Below are positions 54,529-62,803 of a stretch of 64,000 bases of DNA, piece after piece. The first letter of the stretch is position 1, and each line of letters begins with the position of its first letter. The DNA comes from Agromyces larvae (GTDB taxonomy: Bacteria; Actinomycetota; Actinomycetes; Actinomycetales; Microbacteriaceae). The notes beneath the pieces were generated by a model. That model searched no databases and was not told where the DNA came from. It was given only the letters and a program-made list of their open reading frames with translations. The stretch is from NCBI RefSeq assembly GCF_022811705.1, contig NZ_CP094528.1, positions 2,852,001-2,916,000 of the forward strand, in the 5' to 3' direction. A program made the translations under genes and the position numbers.

Positions 54529-57231
54529 TTACTTCGTGTCTCCGATGACGACCGGGGCTGCCAGTCGGAGGTCTCTGCTGGACCGCCCCACCCGGAGCTC
54601 GTACGCTCCGGCCGGAAGAGTCCATGCTTGCGTGTCCGTGTCCCAGATCTCGAACGCGCGTCGCGCGATCGGGATCGACACGGATGCCTCGCCGCCCGCC
54701 GCGACGTCGACGAGCGCGAAACCCGCGAGCCAGCGCTGGGGGCGCTGCTCGTCGGTGTCGTCGGGGGCGGAGAGGTAGGCCTGCACGACCTCGCGCGCGT
54801 CGACGGTGCCGACGTTCGCGACGGTGACGTGCGCGGTGACGACGGGGCCCGTCGAGCTCGCAGAGCCCGTCGAGCCCGCTGAGCCCGTCGAGCTCGCTGA
54901 GCCCGTCGAAGCGAGCCCACCCCCTTCGACAAGCTCAGGGGACCCGACCGAGCTCGCTGAGCCCGTCGAAGCGAGCCCACCCCCTTCGACAAGCTCAGGG
55001 GACTCCGCCAGCGCGAGCGACCGATAGGCCCACTCGCCGTAACCGAGGCCGAACCCGAACTCGCGTGCGGGGGTGCGGCCGAGGCGGTCCCAGCCGCGGT
55101 GGCCGACGTGCACGCCCTCGGTGTAGTCGATGTAGCCGTCGACGGGCAGCCCGTTCGGCACCGGCACGTCGGCTTCGCTCGCCGGGAGGGTCCACGGCAG
55201 TCGGCCGCTCGGTTCGATCTCGCCGGTGAGCACGGCGGCGAGCGACGAGCCGGCCTCCTGGCCGGGCAGCCACCACCAGAGCACGGCGGGCACCTCGTCG
55301 AGCCAGGGCAGGATGACGGGCGCGCCCGCGTTCACGACGACGACGGTGCGCGGGTTCGCGGCCACCACACGGCGCACGAGCTCGTCCTGCCGGCCGGGCA
55401 GCGCGAGGCCGGGGCGGTCCCAGCCCTCGGACTCGGTCTCGGGGTTGGTGCCGACGACCACGACCGCGAGATCGGCGCCGGCGGCCGCGGCGACGGCCTG
55501 CTCGATCTCCTCGTCGACGGTGAGGCCGGGGGCGCGGTAGCGGAAGTGCACGCGCACGAACCGCCCGTAGCTCTCGCCGTCGATGACCTGCAGGTCGGCC
55601 TCGACGCGCACGCGGCGGTCGGCCTCGACGTCGATCGTCGACTCGATCATCGGCGGGTTCGCGTAGCTGGAGTTCAGCACGACCTCGACGCCGACCTCGT
55701 CGGTCGACTCGCCGCGCAGTTCGCCGTCGACGACGACGCGGTGCGCGCCGACCGGGCCGACCTCGATCACGTGACGGCCGGCGCCCTCGAGTGCGACCTC
55801 GGCGGTCAGGCGGGCGGATGCCACGCGGGCGTCGGCGACCGGGAACCAGAGGCCCGTGGCATCCGGAACCTGGAGCGACTCGACCGTGGAGCCGTCGGCG
55901 GCGAGCAGGTCGATGCGGATGCCGGGCTCGCCGTCGGGCGTGGTGACGAGCTCGCCGGGCACGAGCGGTGCGGTGACGGTCGTCGCGCCGCCGCGGAATC
56001 GGGCGACCTCGGTGCCGGGCAGCGCCGCCTGCAGCGCCTCGAGCGGGTCGCTGATGTGGGGTGCGGTGACGAACGCGCTGCCGCCGCCCTGCGTGAACGG
56101 CTCGACCGCATTGTGGCCGATGAGGGCGACGCGCTTCGGGGCATCCGCACCCGATGCGATGGGGAGCAGCGCACCTTCGTTGCGCAGCACGACCGTCGAT
56201 CGCGCCGCGGCCTCGCGCAGCAGCGCGACGACCTCGTCGCCGGCCGGGTCGTCGGTGGCGCCCGCCTGGTCGTAGGGCAGCACGTCGCCGGCGACGCCGC
56301 TCAGGGCGCCGACCCGCTCGCCGAGCCGCACGATGCGCGCGACCTTCTCGTCGATGACCGACTCGGGCACCTCGCCCGACTCGACGGCGGCGACGAGCGC
56401 CGCGCCCCACGGCCCGCCGGGGCCGGGCATGATCAGGTCGAGCCCGCCGTTGGCCGACTCGGCGGTGTGCTTGGTGGCGAGCCAGTCGCTGATCACGACG
56501 CCGTCGAACGCCCACTCGCCCTTGAGGATGCCGTTGAGCAGCGGGCCGTGCGCGGTCGCGGTCTGCTCGACGCCGTCGCGGCTGAGCCCGTTGTAGGCGG
56601 CCATGATCGTCCACACGCCGGCCTCGACGACGGCTTCGAACGGGGCGAGGTAGACCTCGCGCAGCGTGCGCTCGTCGATGCGGGAGAGGTAGGTGGTGCG
56701 GTCGGTCTCGGTCTCGTTGCCGATGAAGTGCTTGACGCAGCCGGCGATGCCCTGCTGCTGCAGCGCGTCGATGAACGCGACGGCGAGGCGGGCGGTGAGC
56801 AGCGGGTCCTCGGAGAAGCACTCGAAGTGCCGGCCGCCGACGGGCGAGCGCTGCAGGTTCACCACCGGGGCGAGCACGACGTCGACGCCCTTGCGGCGGG
56901 CCTCGGCGGCCATCAGCTCGCCGAGTGCGGCCTGGAGGCGCACGTCCCAGGTGGCGGCGGTCGCGCTCGGTGCGGGCATCTGCGCCGAGGGCAGGCCGTC
57001 TTCGCCGGTGCCGCGGACTCCGATGGGCCCGTCGGACACGGTCATGGTGCGCAGGCCCAGTTGGGGGAGCTCGGTCAGCGTCCAGGTGGCGGCGCCGGTG
57101 AGCAGTCGCACCTTGTCGGCGAGCGGAAGCGCGGTCGCGATGGCGATGGCGTCCTCGAGGGCGAGGGCGGTCGGATCGGGCCGATGCGCAGCCCGCTCGT
57201 CGGTTCCGCTGGCCGTGGTGGTCGAGGTCAC
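54529..57231 (-). CDS. GH3 beta-glucosidase with PA14 insert and repeat-encoded segment
   Basis: A 900-residue intracellular (no signal peptide) glycoside hydrolase. N-terminal barrel with KHFIGNETETDR (about 167-178) and the nucleophile Asp249 in GVVISDW; the second domain begins near 345 (AARSTVVLRNEGALLPI) and is split by a PA14-like region (about 420-560); VVVVGTNPETESEG follows; FnIII-like domain at the end. Residues about 743-793 (SPELVEGGGLASTGSAS text) just before the FnIII domain are encoded by palindromic repeats. GTG at 57231 has AAGGAG eight bases upstream. It heads the Opp operon and is divergent from a TetR gene, so imported beta-glucosides are its likely substrate. Confidence 0.95.
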   Translation of the reverse strand: MTSTTTASGTDERAAHRPDPTALALEDAIAIATALPLADKVRLLTGAATWTLTELPQLGLRTMTVSDGPIGVRGTGEDGLPSAQMPAPSATAATWDVRLQAALGELMAAEARRKGVDVVLAPVVNLQRSPVGGRHFECFSEDPLLTARLAVAFIDALQQQGIAGCVKHFIGNETETDRTTYLSRIDERTLREVYLAPFEAVVEAGVWTIMAAYNGLSRDGVEQTATAHGPLLNGILKGEWAFDGVVISDWLATKHTAESANGGLDLIMPGPGGPWGAALVAAVESGEVPESVIDEKVARIVRLGERVGALSGVAGDVLPYDQAGATDDPAGDEVVALLREAAARSTVVLRNEGALLPIASGADAPKRVALIGHNAVEPFTQGGGSAFVTAPHISDPLEALQAALPGTEVARFRGGATTVTAPLVPGELVTTPDGEPGIRIDLLAADGSTVESLQVPDATGLWFPVADARVASARLTAEVALEGAGRHVIEVGPVGAHRVVVDGELRGESTDEVGVEVVLNSSYANPPMIESTIDVEADRRVRVEADLQVIDGESYGRFVRVHFRYRAPGLTVDEEIEQAVAAAAGADLAVVVVGTNPETESEGWDRPGLALPGRQDELVRRVVAANPRTVVVVNAGAPVILPWLDEVPAVLWWWLPGQEAGSSLAAVLTGEIEPSGRLPWTLPASEADVPVPNGLPVDGYIDYTEGVHVGHRGWDRLGRTPAREFGFGLGYGEWAYRSLALAESPELVEGGGLASTGSASSVGSPELVEGGGLASTGSASSTGSAGSTGSASSTGPVVTAHVTVANVGTVDAREVVQAYLSAPDDTDEQRPQRWLAGFALVDVAAGGEASVSIPIARRAFEIWDTDTQAWTLPAGAYELRVGRSSRDLRLAAPVVIGDTK
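54852..55003. repeat. palindromic repeat array inside the GH3 gene
   Basis: A 60-base unit is tandemly duplicated with identity over 53 bases (54891-54943 and 54951-55003), each with a GCTGAGCCCGTCGAAGCG arm and a CCCTTCGACAAGCTCAGGG arm; shorter arms extend to about 54852. Read on the coding strand as SPELVEGGGLASTGSAS units. Confidence 0.92.
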
Positions 57232-57283
57232 GCCGTAGTCTCCTTAGGGGCTCGTCATTGAGTGACGCGAGCTATCGTGACAC

Positions 57284-57305
57284 ACTTACTGACTTGTAAG
57301 TAAGT
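57284..57305. promoter_or_regulatory. TetR-type operator and promoter of the GH3-Opp operon
   Basis: ACTTACT-N8-AGTAAGT, a perfect 7-bp dyad in an AT-rich patch within the 218-base divergent region (57232-57449). On the minus strand TTACAA and, 17 bases on, GATAGC look like -35/-10 boxes overlapping the dyad, so binding would block transcription. Confidence 0.7.
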
Positions 57306-57449
57306 TAGGGCCATAACGGTTCGGTAACGCGTCGTGCTCCTCGCATCGGCAGCGCGGACGTGCCATCCTTACGGTCAGCGCACGCGCGCGCCGACCGACA
57401 CGATTTCGAGGCCGGATGCCGCGCCGAGCGCATCGGGAAGGAAACACTG

Positions 57450-58088
57450 GTGGACGCAGCTCGTACCGAGACCCGCGCGAAGCCCGCGGCCGAGCGGGTG
57501 CAGCGCCCGCAGGCGCGCACGCTCGAACGACGTGAGGCCGTGCTCAAGGCGGCCATGAAGGTGTTCGGCGCCCGCGGCTACAACAAGGGCGCGCTCGTCG
57601 AGGTCGCCGAGGAGGCCGGCATGACCCACGCCGGCGTGCTGCATCACTTCGGCAGCAAAGAGGGCCTGCTCGTCGCGATGCTGAAATACCGCGACGGCGA
57701 AGAGGTCAACGGCGTGCCCGCCCGCGCGCAGACCGAGGGGCCCGCGTTCCTCCAGCACCTCATCGACACCGTCGAGGAGAACACCCACCGGCGCGGCGTG
57801 GTGCAGGCGTACTCGGTGCTGTCGGGCGAATCGGTCACCGACGGGCACCCCGCGAACGACTACTTCCACGAGCGACTGCACATCCTGCGCGAGAAGATCG
57901 CCGGCGTCTTCGGCGAGGTCACGGGCAACACCGACCGCCAGTCGCTGCTCGACGCCGCGTCGACCCTCATCGCCGTGATGGACGGCCTGCAGGTGCAGTG
58001 GCTGCTCGAGCCCGACGCCGTCGAGATGCCGAGGCTCGTGAGCACGGTCATCGACGAACTGGTTGCGCGGCTCGAGTCCGCCCGGTAG
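57450..58088 (+). CDS. TetR family regulator
   Basis: A 212-residue regulator. HTH in the first 60 residues (ALVEVAEEAGMTHAGVLHHFGSKEGLL), ligand domain with helices to the end and IAVMDGLQVQWLLEPD near 180, a pattern common among TetR proteins next to glycosidase genes. GTG at 57450 is chosen because GGGAAGGA lies six to ten bases upstream; an in-frame GTG at 57360 would add 30 unlikely residues. Divergent to the GH3 operon, so it probably represses it until a glycoside is present. Confidence 0.9.
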   Translation: MDAARTETRAKPAAERVQRPQARTLERREAVLKAAMKVFGARGYNKGALVEVAEEAGMTHAGVLHHFGSKEGLLVAMLKYRDGEEVNGVPARAQTEGPAFLQHLIDTVEENTHRRGVVQAYSVLSGESVTDGHPANDYFHERLHILREKIAGVFGEVTGNTDRQSLLDAASTLIAVMDGLQVQWLLEPDAVEMPRLVSTVIDELVARLESAR

Positions 58089-58128
58089 CGCGCCGCGTAT
58101 CGAGACCCCGGTGACCTTCCGCCCGGGC

Positions 58129-58773
58129 TCAGCCCCGCGGCCACCCTTCGACGAACCGCGCGAGCAGTCGCGCGAACTCGGCCCGCTCGACGGCTGAGAA
58201 CCCGGCGAGCGCGGTCTCGATCGCCTCGCGCCGACGGCCGACGGTCGCGCTCAGCACGGCGCGGCCGGCATCGGTGACGATCAGGATGCTCCGCCGCGCG
58301 TCGCTCGGATCGGGCTCGCGCCGCACGTGACCGGCGTCCACCGCGGCCTGCACGAGCCGACTCGCACGCGGCTGATCGACGCCGATGTGCGCGGCGATCT
58401 CGGTGACCGACTGCGGCCCGTGCGCGTCGAGCGCCGCCAGCAGCCGGAACGCGGCGTGGCCGCCGCGGCCCCGACCCGGGTGCTCGTGGTGGCCGGGGTG
58501 CTCGTGGTGGCCGCGATGCGGGCCGGCGTCGCCATCGGGCCCGCCGTGCCGTCGACCGCCGAAGCCCCCGCGCGGGCCGAGCGGGCCGAACGGGCCCGGC
58601 CCCGCACCGTCGCCGGGTCCGAACGGGCCGCCCGCTCCAGGCGGACCGAACTGCGGACCCCGCCGCAGCGAGCCGAGCGCGGCCTCGATGGCCGCTACGG
58701 CGTCGGTCGCGGCATCCGGCTCGTCAGCGGAACCTGACCGTTCGCCGGGAGCGGGTTGACTCGGCACCGACAT
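58129..58773 (-). CDS. MarR-like regulator with His/Gly/Pro-rich linker
   Basis: A 214-residue protein. Residues 38-107 are a Gly/Pro/Phe-rich and then His-rich stretch (HHEHPGHHEHPGRGRGGH) that could chelate metal; residues 108-210 are a MarR winged helix (SVTEIAAHIGVDQPRASRLV, wing REPDPSDARRSI). The ATG at 58773 has AGGA nine bases upstream; 58782 is an alternative. It is divergent from another MarR-like gene with its own His-rich tail. A histidine-based sensor for Ni, Zn, Cu or Co is a reasonable guess but unproven. Confidence 0.8.
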   Translation of the reverse strand: MSVPSQPAPGERSGSADEPDAATDAVAAIEAALGSLRRGPQFGPPGAGGPFGPGDGAGPGPFGPLGPRGGFGGRRHGGPDGDAGPHRGHHEHPGHHEHPGRGRGGHAAFRLLAALDAHGPQSVTEIAAHIGVDQPRASRLVQAAVDAGHVRREPDPSDARRSILIVTDAGRAVLSATVGRRREAIETALAGFSAVERAEFARLLARFVEGWPRG

Positions 58774-58792
58774 ACATGTCATCCTACATATA

Positions 58793-58808
58793 CATGTCAA
58801 TTGACATG
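58793..58808. promoter_or_regulatory. 16-bp perfect palindrome, MarR-type operator
   Basis: CATGTCAATTGACATG in the 97-base divergent region; further TACATGTCA half-sites occur at 58773-58781 and 58791-58799. TTGACA boxes face both ways from the palindrome, so one protein could control both genes. Confidence 0.8.
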
Positions 58809-58870
58809 CAACACCGATTCGCGCATCGCGCGCCGGGCGCTCGCTCCGAGCGCACCGAGAGAGGAACCCC

Positions 58871-59611
58871 ATGACGAACCACGAGTTCACCGAGACATCC
58901 GGCTCCGAGAAGCCGGACTTCCCCACCTCCCGCCGACCGCTCGGCTTCTGGCTGAAGCTGGTCGACCGCCGCATCTCCGACGAGATGGGCGCCCTGTTCG
59001 CCGACGAAGGCATCACCCGCCGCGACTGGCGCACGCTCAACCTGCTCGCCGGCGACGCCGACGACGAACGCCTGGCCCACAAGCTGCGCCACCGACCCGA
59101 CCTGCTCGGCCGACTCGCCGACCTCGGCTGGGTCGACGTGCCGGCCGACCCGCACGACGGGCCGTCCCTCACCGACGCGGGCCGCACCGCCCGCGACCGT
59201 CTGCTCGAGCGGGTGACCGGGCTGCGCGCCCGGGTCGCCGGCGCCGTGAGCCCCGAGGACTTCGCGACCACGCTCGCGACCCTCGAAGCGATCGCCCGCG
59301 AACTCGGGTGGGACGAGTCCCAGCCGATGCCCCGCGGGCGACGCGGCGGCCGCGGCTTCGGACGCCGGTTCGCACACGGGTTCGGGCACGGGCGCCGGGG
59401 ATTCCCGGGCTTCGCCCCGGGCGCCGGGCCCGAGCACGACGGATACGGGCACGAGCGCGGCGGGCACGAGCGCGACTTCGGTCGCGGCCCCCGGGCCGGT
59501 TTCGGTCCCCACCCGCACCCCGCTCCGCACCAGGACGTGCACGTGCACGTCCACGTGCACGAGCACCACGGTCGCAAGCACCGCCGCGGCGAGGCTCCGG
59601 GCCGGAGCTGA
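58871..59611 (+). CDS. MarR-like winged-helix protein with His-rich tail
   Basis: A 246-residue protein. Residues 20-150 resemble a MarR fold (RRPLGFWLKLVDRRISDEM, RRDWRTLNLLAGDAD, VTGLRARVAGAVSPEDFATTLATLEAI). Residues 155-246 are low-complexity Gly/Arg/Phe followed by HPHPAPHQDVHVHVHVHEHH, a striking alternating histidine segment. It is divergent from the other His-rich MarR gene and shares the palindromic operator. ATG at 58871 follows GAGAGGAACCCC. Metal-responsive regulation is plausible; no target transporter lies next door. Confidence 0.75.
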   Translation: MTNHEFTETSGSEKPDFPTSRRPLGFWLKLVDRRISDEMGALFADEGITRRDWRTLNLLAGDADDERLAHKLRHRPDLLGRLADLGWVDVPADPHDGPSLTDAGRTARDRLLERVTGLRARVAGAVSPEDFATTLATLEAIARELGWDESQPMPRGRRGGRGFGRRFAHGFGHGRRGFPGFAPGAGPEHDGYGHERGGHERDFGRGPRAGFGPHPHPAPHQDVHVHVHVHEHHGRKHRRGEAPGRS

Positions 59612-59650
59612 GTCGACCAGGACCGCGGGCGGTCGCGTCAGCGCCGTCCG

Positions 59651-59706
59651 CGGTCACCGCTCAGCGGTCGCTGGTCAGCGGTCGCTGGTCAGCGGTCACC
59701 GCTCAG
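59651..59706. repeat. four 14-bp tandem repeats in A-B-B-A order
   Basis: A is CGGTCACCGCTCAG, B is CGGTCGCTGGTCAG: 59651-59664 A, 59665-59678 B, 59679-59692 B, 59693-59706 A. It sits between two convergent genes and the last copy includes the TGA stop of the minus-strand gene at 59703. Confidence 0.9.
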
Positions 59707-60911
59707 CGCAGCAGGGTCGTGAAGAACCCGCCGGCGAACTGCATCAGCCACACCAGCACGATCAGCCCGACGATCACGATCGGCCCCCACTTGATCCCGT
59801 GCGACAGGCGTCGCCCGGGCGGCGCAACGCCGGGCGGTGGGCGCAGCGACTCGAGCGGCGCCGCGAAGGGCAGCCCGGGCGCGGGCCGGCCGTCGACGCC
59901 CGCAGGTTCGGGGCTCGGCACCGCGGTGGAGCGGGCGGCATCCGCCCGCTCCACCGCAAGCCGGTCGTCGCGCCATCGCTCCCACTGCGCGAGCTTGTCG
60001 AGCAGGGCGCCGACCACTGAGAACAACCACGCCCACATGGCCGGGTCGAGCGTCGAGAAGTCGCGCTTGGCGTAGAGGAACAACCAGTCGTCGACGATCT
60101 CGACGTCGAGCGCGGCGGCATTGTCGACGAACCGAGCCATGATGTCGGGCGTGAACAGGTAGAGCGCATCGCGCTCGTAGCCCGCGGGACAGTACAGCGT
60201 GAAATGACGGTCGAAGTCGCCCTCGAGGCTCAGCCGCTGAGCCCTGTCGAACGCCATGGGCAGATTCGAGCCGAACAGCTCGTTGTTGCCGACGGCGTCG
60301 AGCACGATGTGCGGCAGCGGCACGCCGAGCTTGACGGCGACATAGCCCCACGTGTGCACCGCCTTCCGCTTGCCGGCCCGGGTCTGATACTCGTAGTTCG
60401 CGAACTCGACGAACCGCGGATGGTCTCCGCGCACCTGGTCGGTCGCCCTCCGCCCGTCGCCCAGGCCGAAGATCATGCCGGGCAACCCCGGCGCGGCGAG
60501 CTCTGCCTGGTAGGTCATCCCATTGGCACGCGCGAAGCGGTCGAGGCGGAACATCCGTTCGGCGCGCGCCGCCGCCTTGATCCGCCTGAAGACCAGCACC
60601 GCCGCCCCGGTCAGTGCGACGAGCACGAACTGCCCCGTCGGCATGAATCCGCCACCGCCCCGGCCCGCCTGACCACCGACGGCCATCGAGAGGATCAGGC
60701 TCATCGCGAGCAGTCCGACGGCGACGCCGACGATGATCACCCCGGTCCAGCGCACTGCGGAACCGGTGGACCCGCCGCGGCCCGAGTGGTGCTGCGCGTA
60801 CGACCTGACCTGCGCCTTGTCGACGGGTTCGGTCAGGGCGCGGGCGTCGAAGGCGACGGATGCCGACGGCATCCGCCCTCCGGAGGGTCGGCCTGCTGCC
60901 GGGGCGGTCAT
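59703..60911 (-). CDS. unknown membrane protein, tandem paralogue B
   Basis: A 402-residue protein. Two N-terminal helices (about 55-78 and 90-108), a soluble domain of about 230 residues starting RLDRFARANGMTYQAEL, a Pro/Ala-rich linker, and one C-terminal helix (IVIVGLIVLVWLMQFAGGFF). The soluble domain is nearly identical to the upstream copy: over 119 residues from LPHIVLDAVGNN to ERWRDDR only eight differ, whereas the flanks are much less alike. No catalytic motif was recognised. GAGGTGG precedes the ATG; the two genes are 28 bases apart and cotranscribed. Confidence 0.8.
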   Translation of the reverse strand: MTAPAAGRPSGGRMPSASVAFDARALTEPVDKAQVRSYAQHHSGRGGSTGSAVRWTGVIIVGVAVGLLAMSLILSMAVGGQAGRGGGGFMPTGQFVLVALTGAAVLVFRRIKAAARAERMFRLDRFARANGMTYQAELAAPGLPGMIFGLGDGRRATDQVRGDHPRFVEFANYEYQTRAGKRKAVHTWGYVAVKLGVPLPHIVLDAVGNNELFGSNLPMAFDRAQRLSLEGDFDRHFTLYCPAGYERDALYLFTPDIMARFVDNAAALDVEIVDDWLFLYAKRDFSTLDPAMWAWLFSVVGALLDKLAQWERWRDDRLAVERADAARSTAVPSPEPAGVDGRPAPGLPFAAPLESLRPPPGVAPPGRRLSHGIKWGPIVIVGLIVLVWLMQFAGGFFTTLLR

Positions 60912-60939
60912 CCGGCCACCTCGCCGTCGTCCGGGCGCG

Positions 60940-62109
60940 TCACCGTAGCATCATTTCGGAGATCACGCCGGTCAGGAAGATCAGCAGCCAGAGCGCCACG
61001 AATCCGCCGATGAGCACGACCGGCCACCGCTTGAAGGTGCGGCCGAGCCGACGGCCTTGCGGTGCCACCTGCGGCTCGGCGATCAGCGGTGGAACCGGTG
61101 CGGCGGCGGGCACAGCGAACGGCAGGAGGGAGACCGACGCAGCCGCAGCCGCCGCGTCCGGCGCTCCGGACCGGTCGTCGCGCCACCGCTCCCACTGCGC
61201 GAACTTGTCGAGCAGGGCGCCGACCACCGAGAACAGCCACGCCCAGGTCGCCGGGTCGAGCGTCGAGAAGTCGCGCTTGGCGTAGAGGAAGAGCCAGTCG
61301 TCGACGATCTCGACGTCGAGCGCAGCGGCGTTGTCGACGAACCGAGCCATGATGTCGGGGGTGAACAGGTACAGCGCGTCGCGCTCGTACCCCTCGGGGC
61401 AGTAGAGCGCGAAGTGCCGGTCGAAATCGCCCTCGAGGCTCAGCCGCTGGCCTTTGTCGAACGCCATGGGCAGGTTCGATCCGGTGAGGCCGTTGTTGCC
61501 GACGGCGTCGAGCACGATGTGCGGCAGCGGCGCACCGAGCTTGACAGCGACGTACCCCCACTTGTGCACCGTCGCCGTGTTGCCCTTGCCGGTCGTGTAC
61601 CGGTAGTTGGCGAACTCGACGAACCGCGGCTGCAGGCCGCGCACGAGGTCGAGCGACTGCCGTGAATGACCGATGCCGAAGATCATGCCCGGCAGGGCGG
61701 GGTTGCCGAGCCCCGCCTGGTAGCTCATGCCGTTGGCCCGCGCGAAGCGGTCGAGGCGCAGCATCGTCGCGATGCGGTCCGGCACGCGCAGGCGCCACGG
61801 CACGACGAACACCACGAGCATCACCGCCATGAAGACCACCTGCGCGATGGCCGAGGGCGTCCAGCGACCCCCGGTCGCGGCGAGCGTGGAGGACAGCGTC
61901 GACATCATCACGATGCCGACCATCGACAGCGTCACGACCATGATCACCGCGCGCCGGATGAGGCGGGCGCGCCGACTCGACCCTCCCACCTGGCGGGCGT
62001 ACGCCTGGAGTTCGGCCTGGTCGATCGGCTGGATCAGGGCGCTGGCGTCGAAGGGAACGGGTGCCGGCGGCACCGCAGTCTCGGGCAGTCGTTGCGCAGG
62101 GGTCGTCAT
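60940..62109 (-). CDS. unknown membrane protein, tandem paralogue A
   Basis: A 389-residue relative of the next gene with the same plan: short basic N-tail, two helices (about 52-75, 87-105), soluble domain with MLRLDRFARANGMSYQ and FVEFANYRYTTGKGN, an Ala-rich linker and a C-terminal helix (VVLIGGFVALWLLIFLTG). ATG at 62109 has GAGGTGATGAG upstream. The soluble core has KxGYVAVKL and DALYLFTPDIMARFVDNAA blocks that I cannot tie to a named family with confidence; DUF3137-like proteins share an ANYxY...GYVAIKL pattern. Confidence 0.8.
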   Translation of the reverse strand: MTTPAQRLPETAVPPAPVPFDASALIQPIDQAELQAYARQVGGSSRRARLIRRAVIMVVTLSMVGIVMMSTLSSTLAATGGRWTPSAIAQVVFMAVMLVVFVVPWRLRVPDRIATMLRLDRFARANGMSYQAGLGNPALPGMIFGIGHSRQSLDLVRGLQPRFVEFANYRYTTGKGNTATVHKWGYVAVKLGAPLPHIVLDAVGNNGLTGSNLPMAFDKGQRLSLEGDFDRHFALYCPEGYERDALYLFTPDIMARFVDNAAALDVEIVDDWLFLYAKRDFSTLDPATWAWLFSVVGALLDKFAQWERWRDDRSGAPDAAAAAASVSLLPFAVPAAAPVPPLIAEPQVAPQGRRLGRTFKRWPVVLIGGFVALWLLIFLTGVISEMMLR

Positions 62110-62171
62110 CTCATCACCTCGGGTTCCGCTGCCATCCTCCCCCACCTGGGGGCGGCTGCGTGCATCCGGCG

Positions 62172-62765
62172 TCAGCGTTCGTCGCGGGCGTTGTAGACCA
62201 CGGCGTCGGAGGCGCCGAACGCGCGGAACACGTCGACCGCTTCGTCGCGCCGCGGCCCGATCGTCACCCGGATGCCGCGCCGCTCGAACTGCTCGATCCA
62301 GTCGGGATGCATCGGGCCCTCGTCGAATCCGGTGAGCTCCTCGCACTCGGGGCCGTCGCCGGCGATGGTGAGCCCGCGCACCCCGGACCACATGGTCGCC
62401 CCGTAGCACATGACGCATGGTCGCCAGTTGACGACCAGTTCGAGGTCGGCGCCGTCGCCCAGATCCCACCGGCCGAGGCGGGTCTGGGCGAGGCTCAGCG
62501 CCATGACCTCGGCATGCACCGAGCTGAGCCCGGTCGACAGCACGACGTTCACCCCGATCGACACGAGTTCGCCCGTCGCCGGGTCGACGACGATCGCCGC
62601 GAACGGTCCGCCGTTGCCGGCCCGCCAGTTGCGGTCGGCGAGTTCGTTGACGAGATCCGTGCGCTGTTCGGGTGTGGCGAGCTCGCGTGCGGCGTAGGCG
62701 TGCGGGTCGGCGACGAGCCAGCCCGGCAGCGGCGCCGAGAATGCGGTCGCGAGCGCGGCATCCAT
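62172..62765 (-). CDS. nucleoside/guanine deaminase-like zinc enzyme
   Basis: A 197-residue cytidine-deaminase-fold enzyme with the zinc and proton-shuttle motif HAE at 84-86 and PCVMC at 117-121 as second zinc site. The surrounding text (NGGPFAAIVVDPATGELVSIG, and WSGVRGLTIAGDG after the PCxxC) fits the guanine deaminase/tRNA adenosine deaminase branch; the C-terminal 55 residues lengthen it over TadA. The ATG at 62765 lies inside a perfect 15-bp palindrome. It follows a TetR gene on the same strand. Confidence 0.9.
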   Translation of the reverse strand: MDAALATAFSAPLPGWLVADPHAYAARELATPEQRTDLVNELADRNWRAGNGGPFAAIVVDPATGELVSIGVNVVLSTGLSSVHAEVMALSLAQTRLGRWDLGDGADLELVVNWRPCVMCYGATMWSGVRGLTIAGDGPECEELTGFDEGPMHPDWIEQFERRGIRVTIGPRRDEAVDVFRAFGASDAVVYNARDER

Positions 62766-62795
62766 CCTTCCATCGTGCACCACGATGGAAGGATG
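62763..62795 (-). promoter_or_regulatory. perfect palindrome covering the deaminase ribosome site and start
   Basis: CATCCTTCCATCGTG-CAC-CACGATGGAAGGATG: 15-bp arms 62763-62777 and 62781-62795 without mismatch. One arm contains the GGAAGG and the ATG of the deaminase, nine bases after the TetR stop at 62804. It could act as a terminator for the regulator and as a translational lock on the deaminase. Confidence 0.85.
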
Positions 62796-62803
62796 CGGCC
62801 TCG

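Noticed and set aside
57360..57449. Upstream GTG start for the TetR gene at 57450
   Set aside because: Adds 30 low-complexity residues without a ribosome site; the GTG at 57450 has GGGAAGGA.
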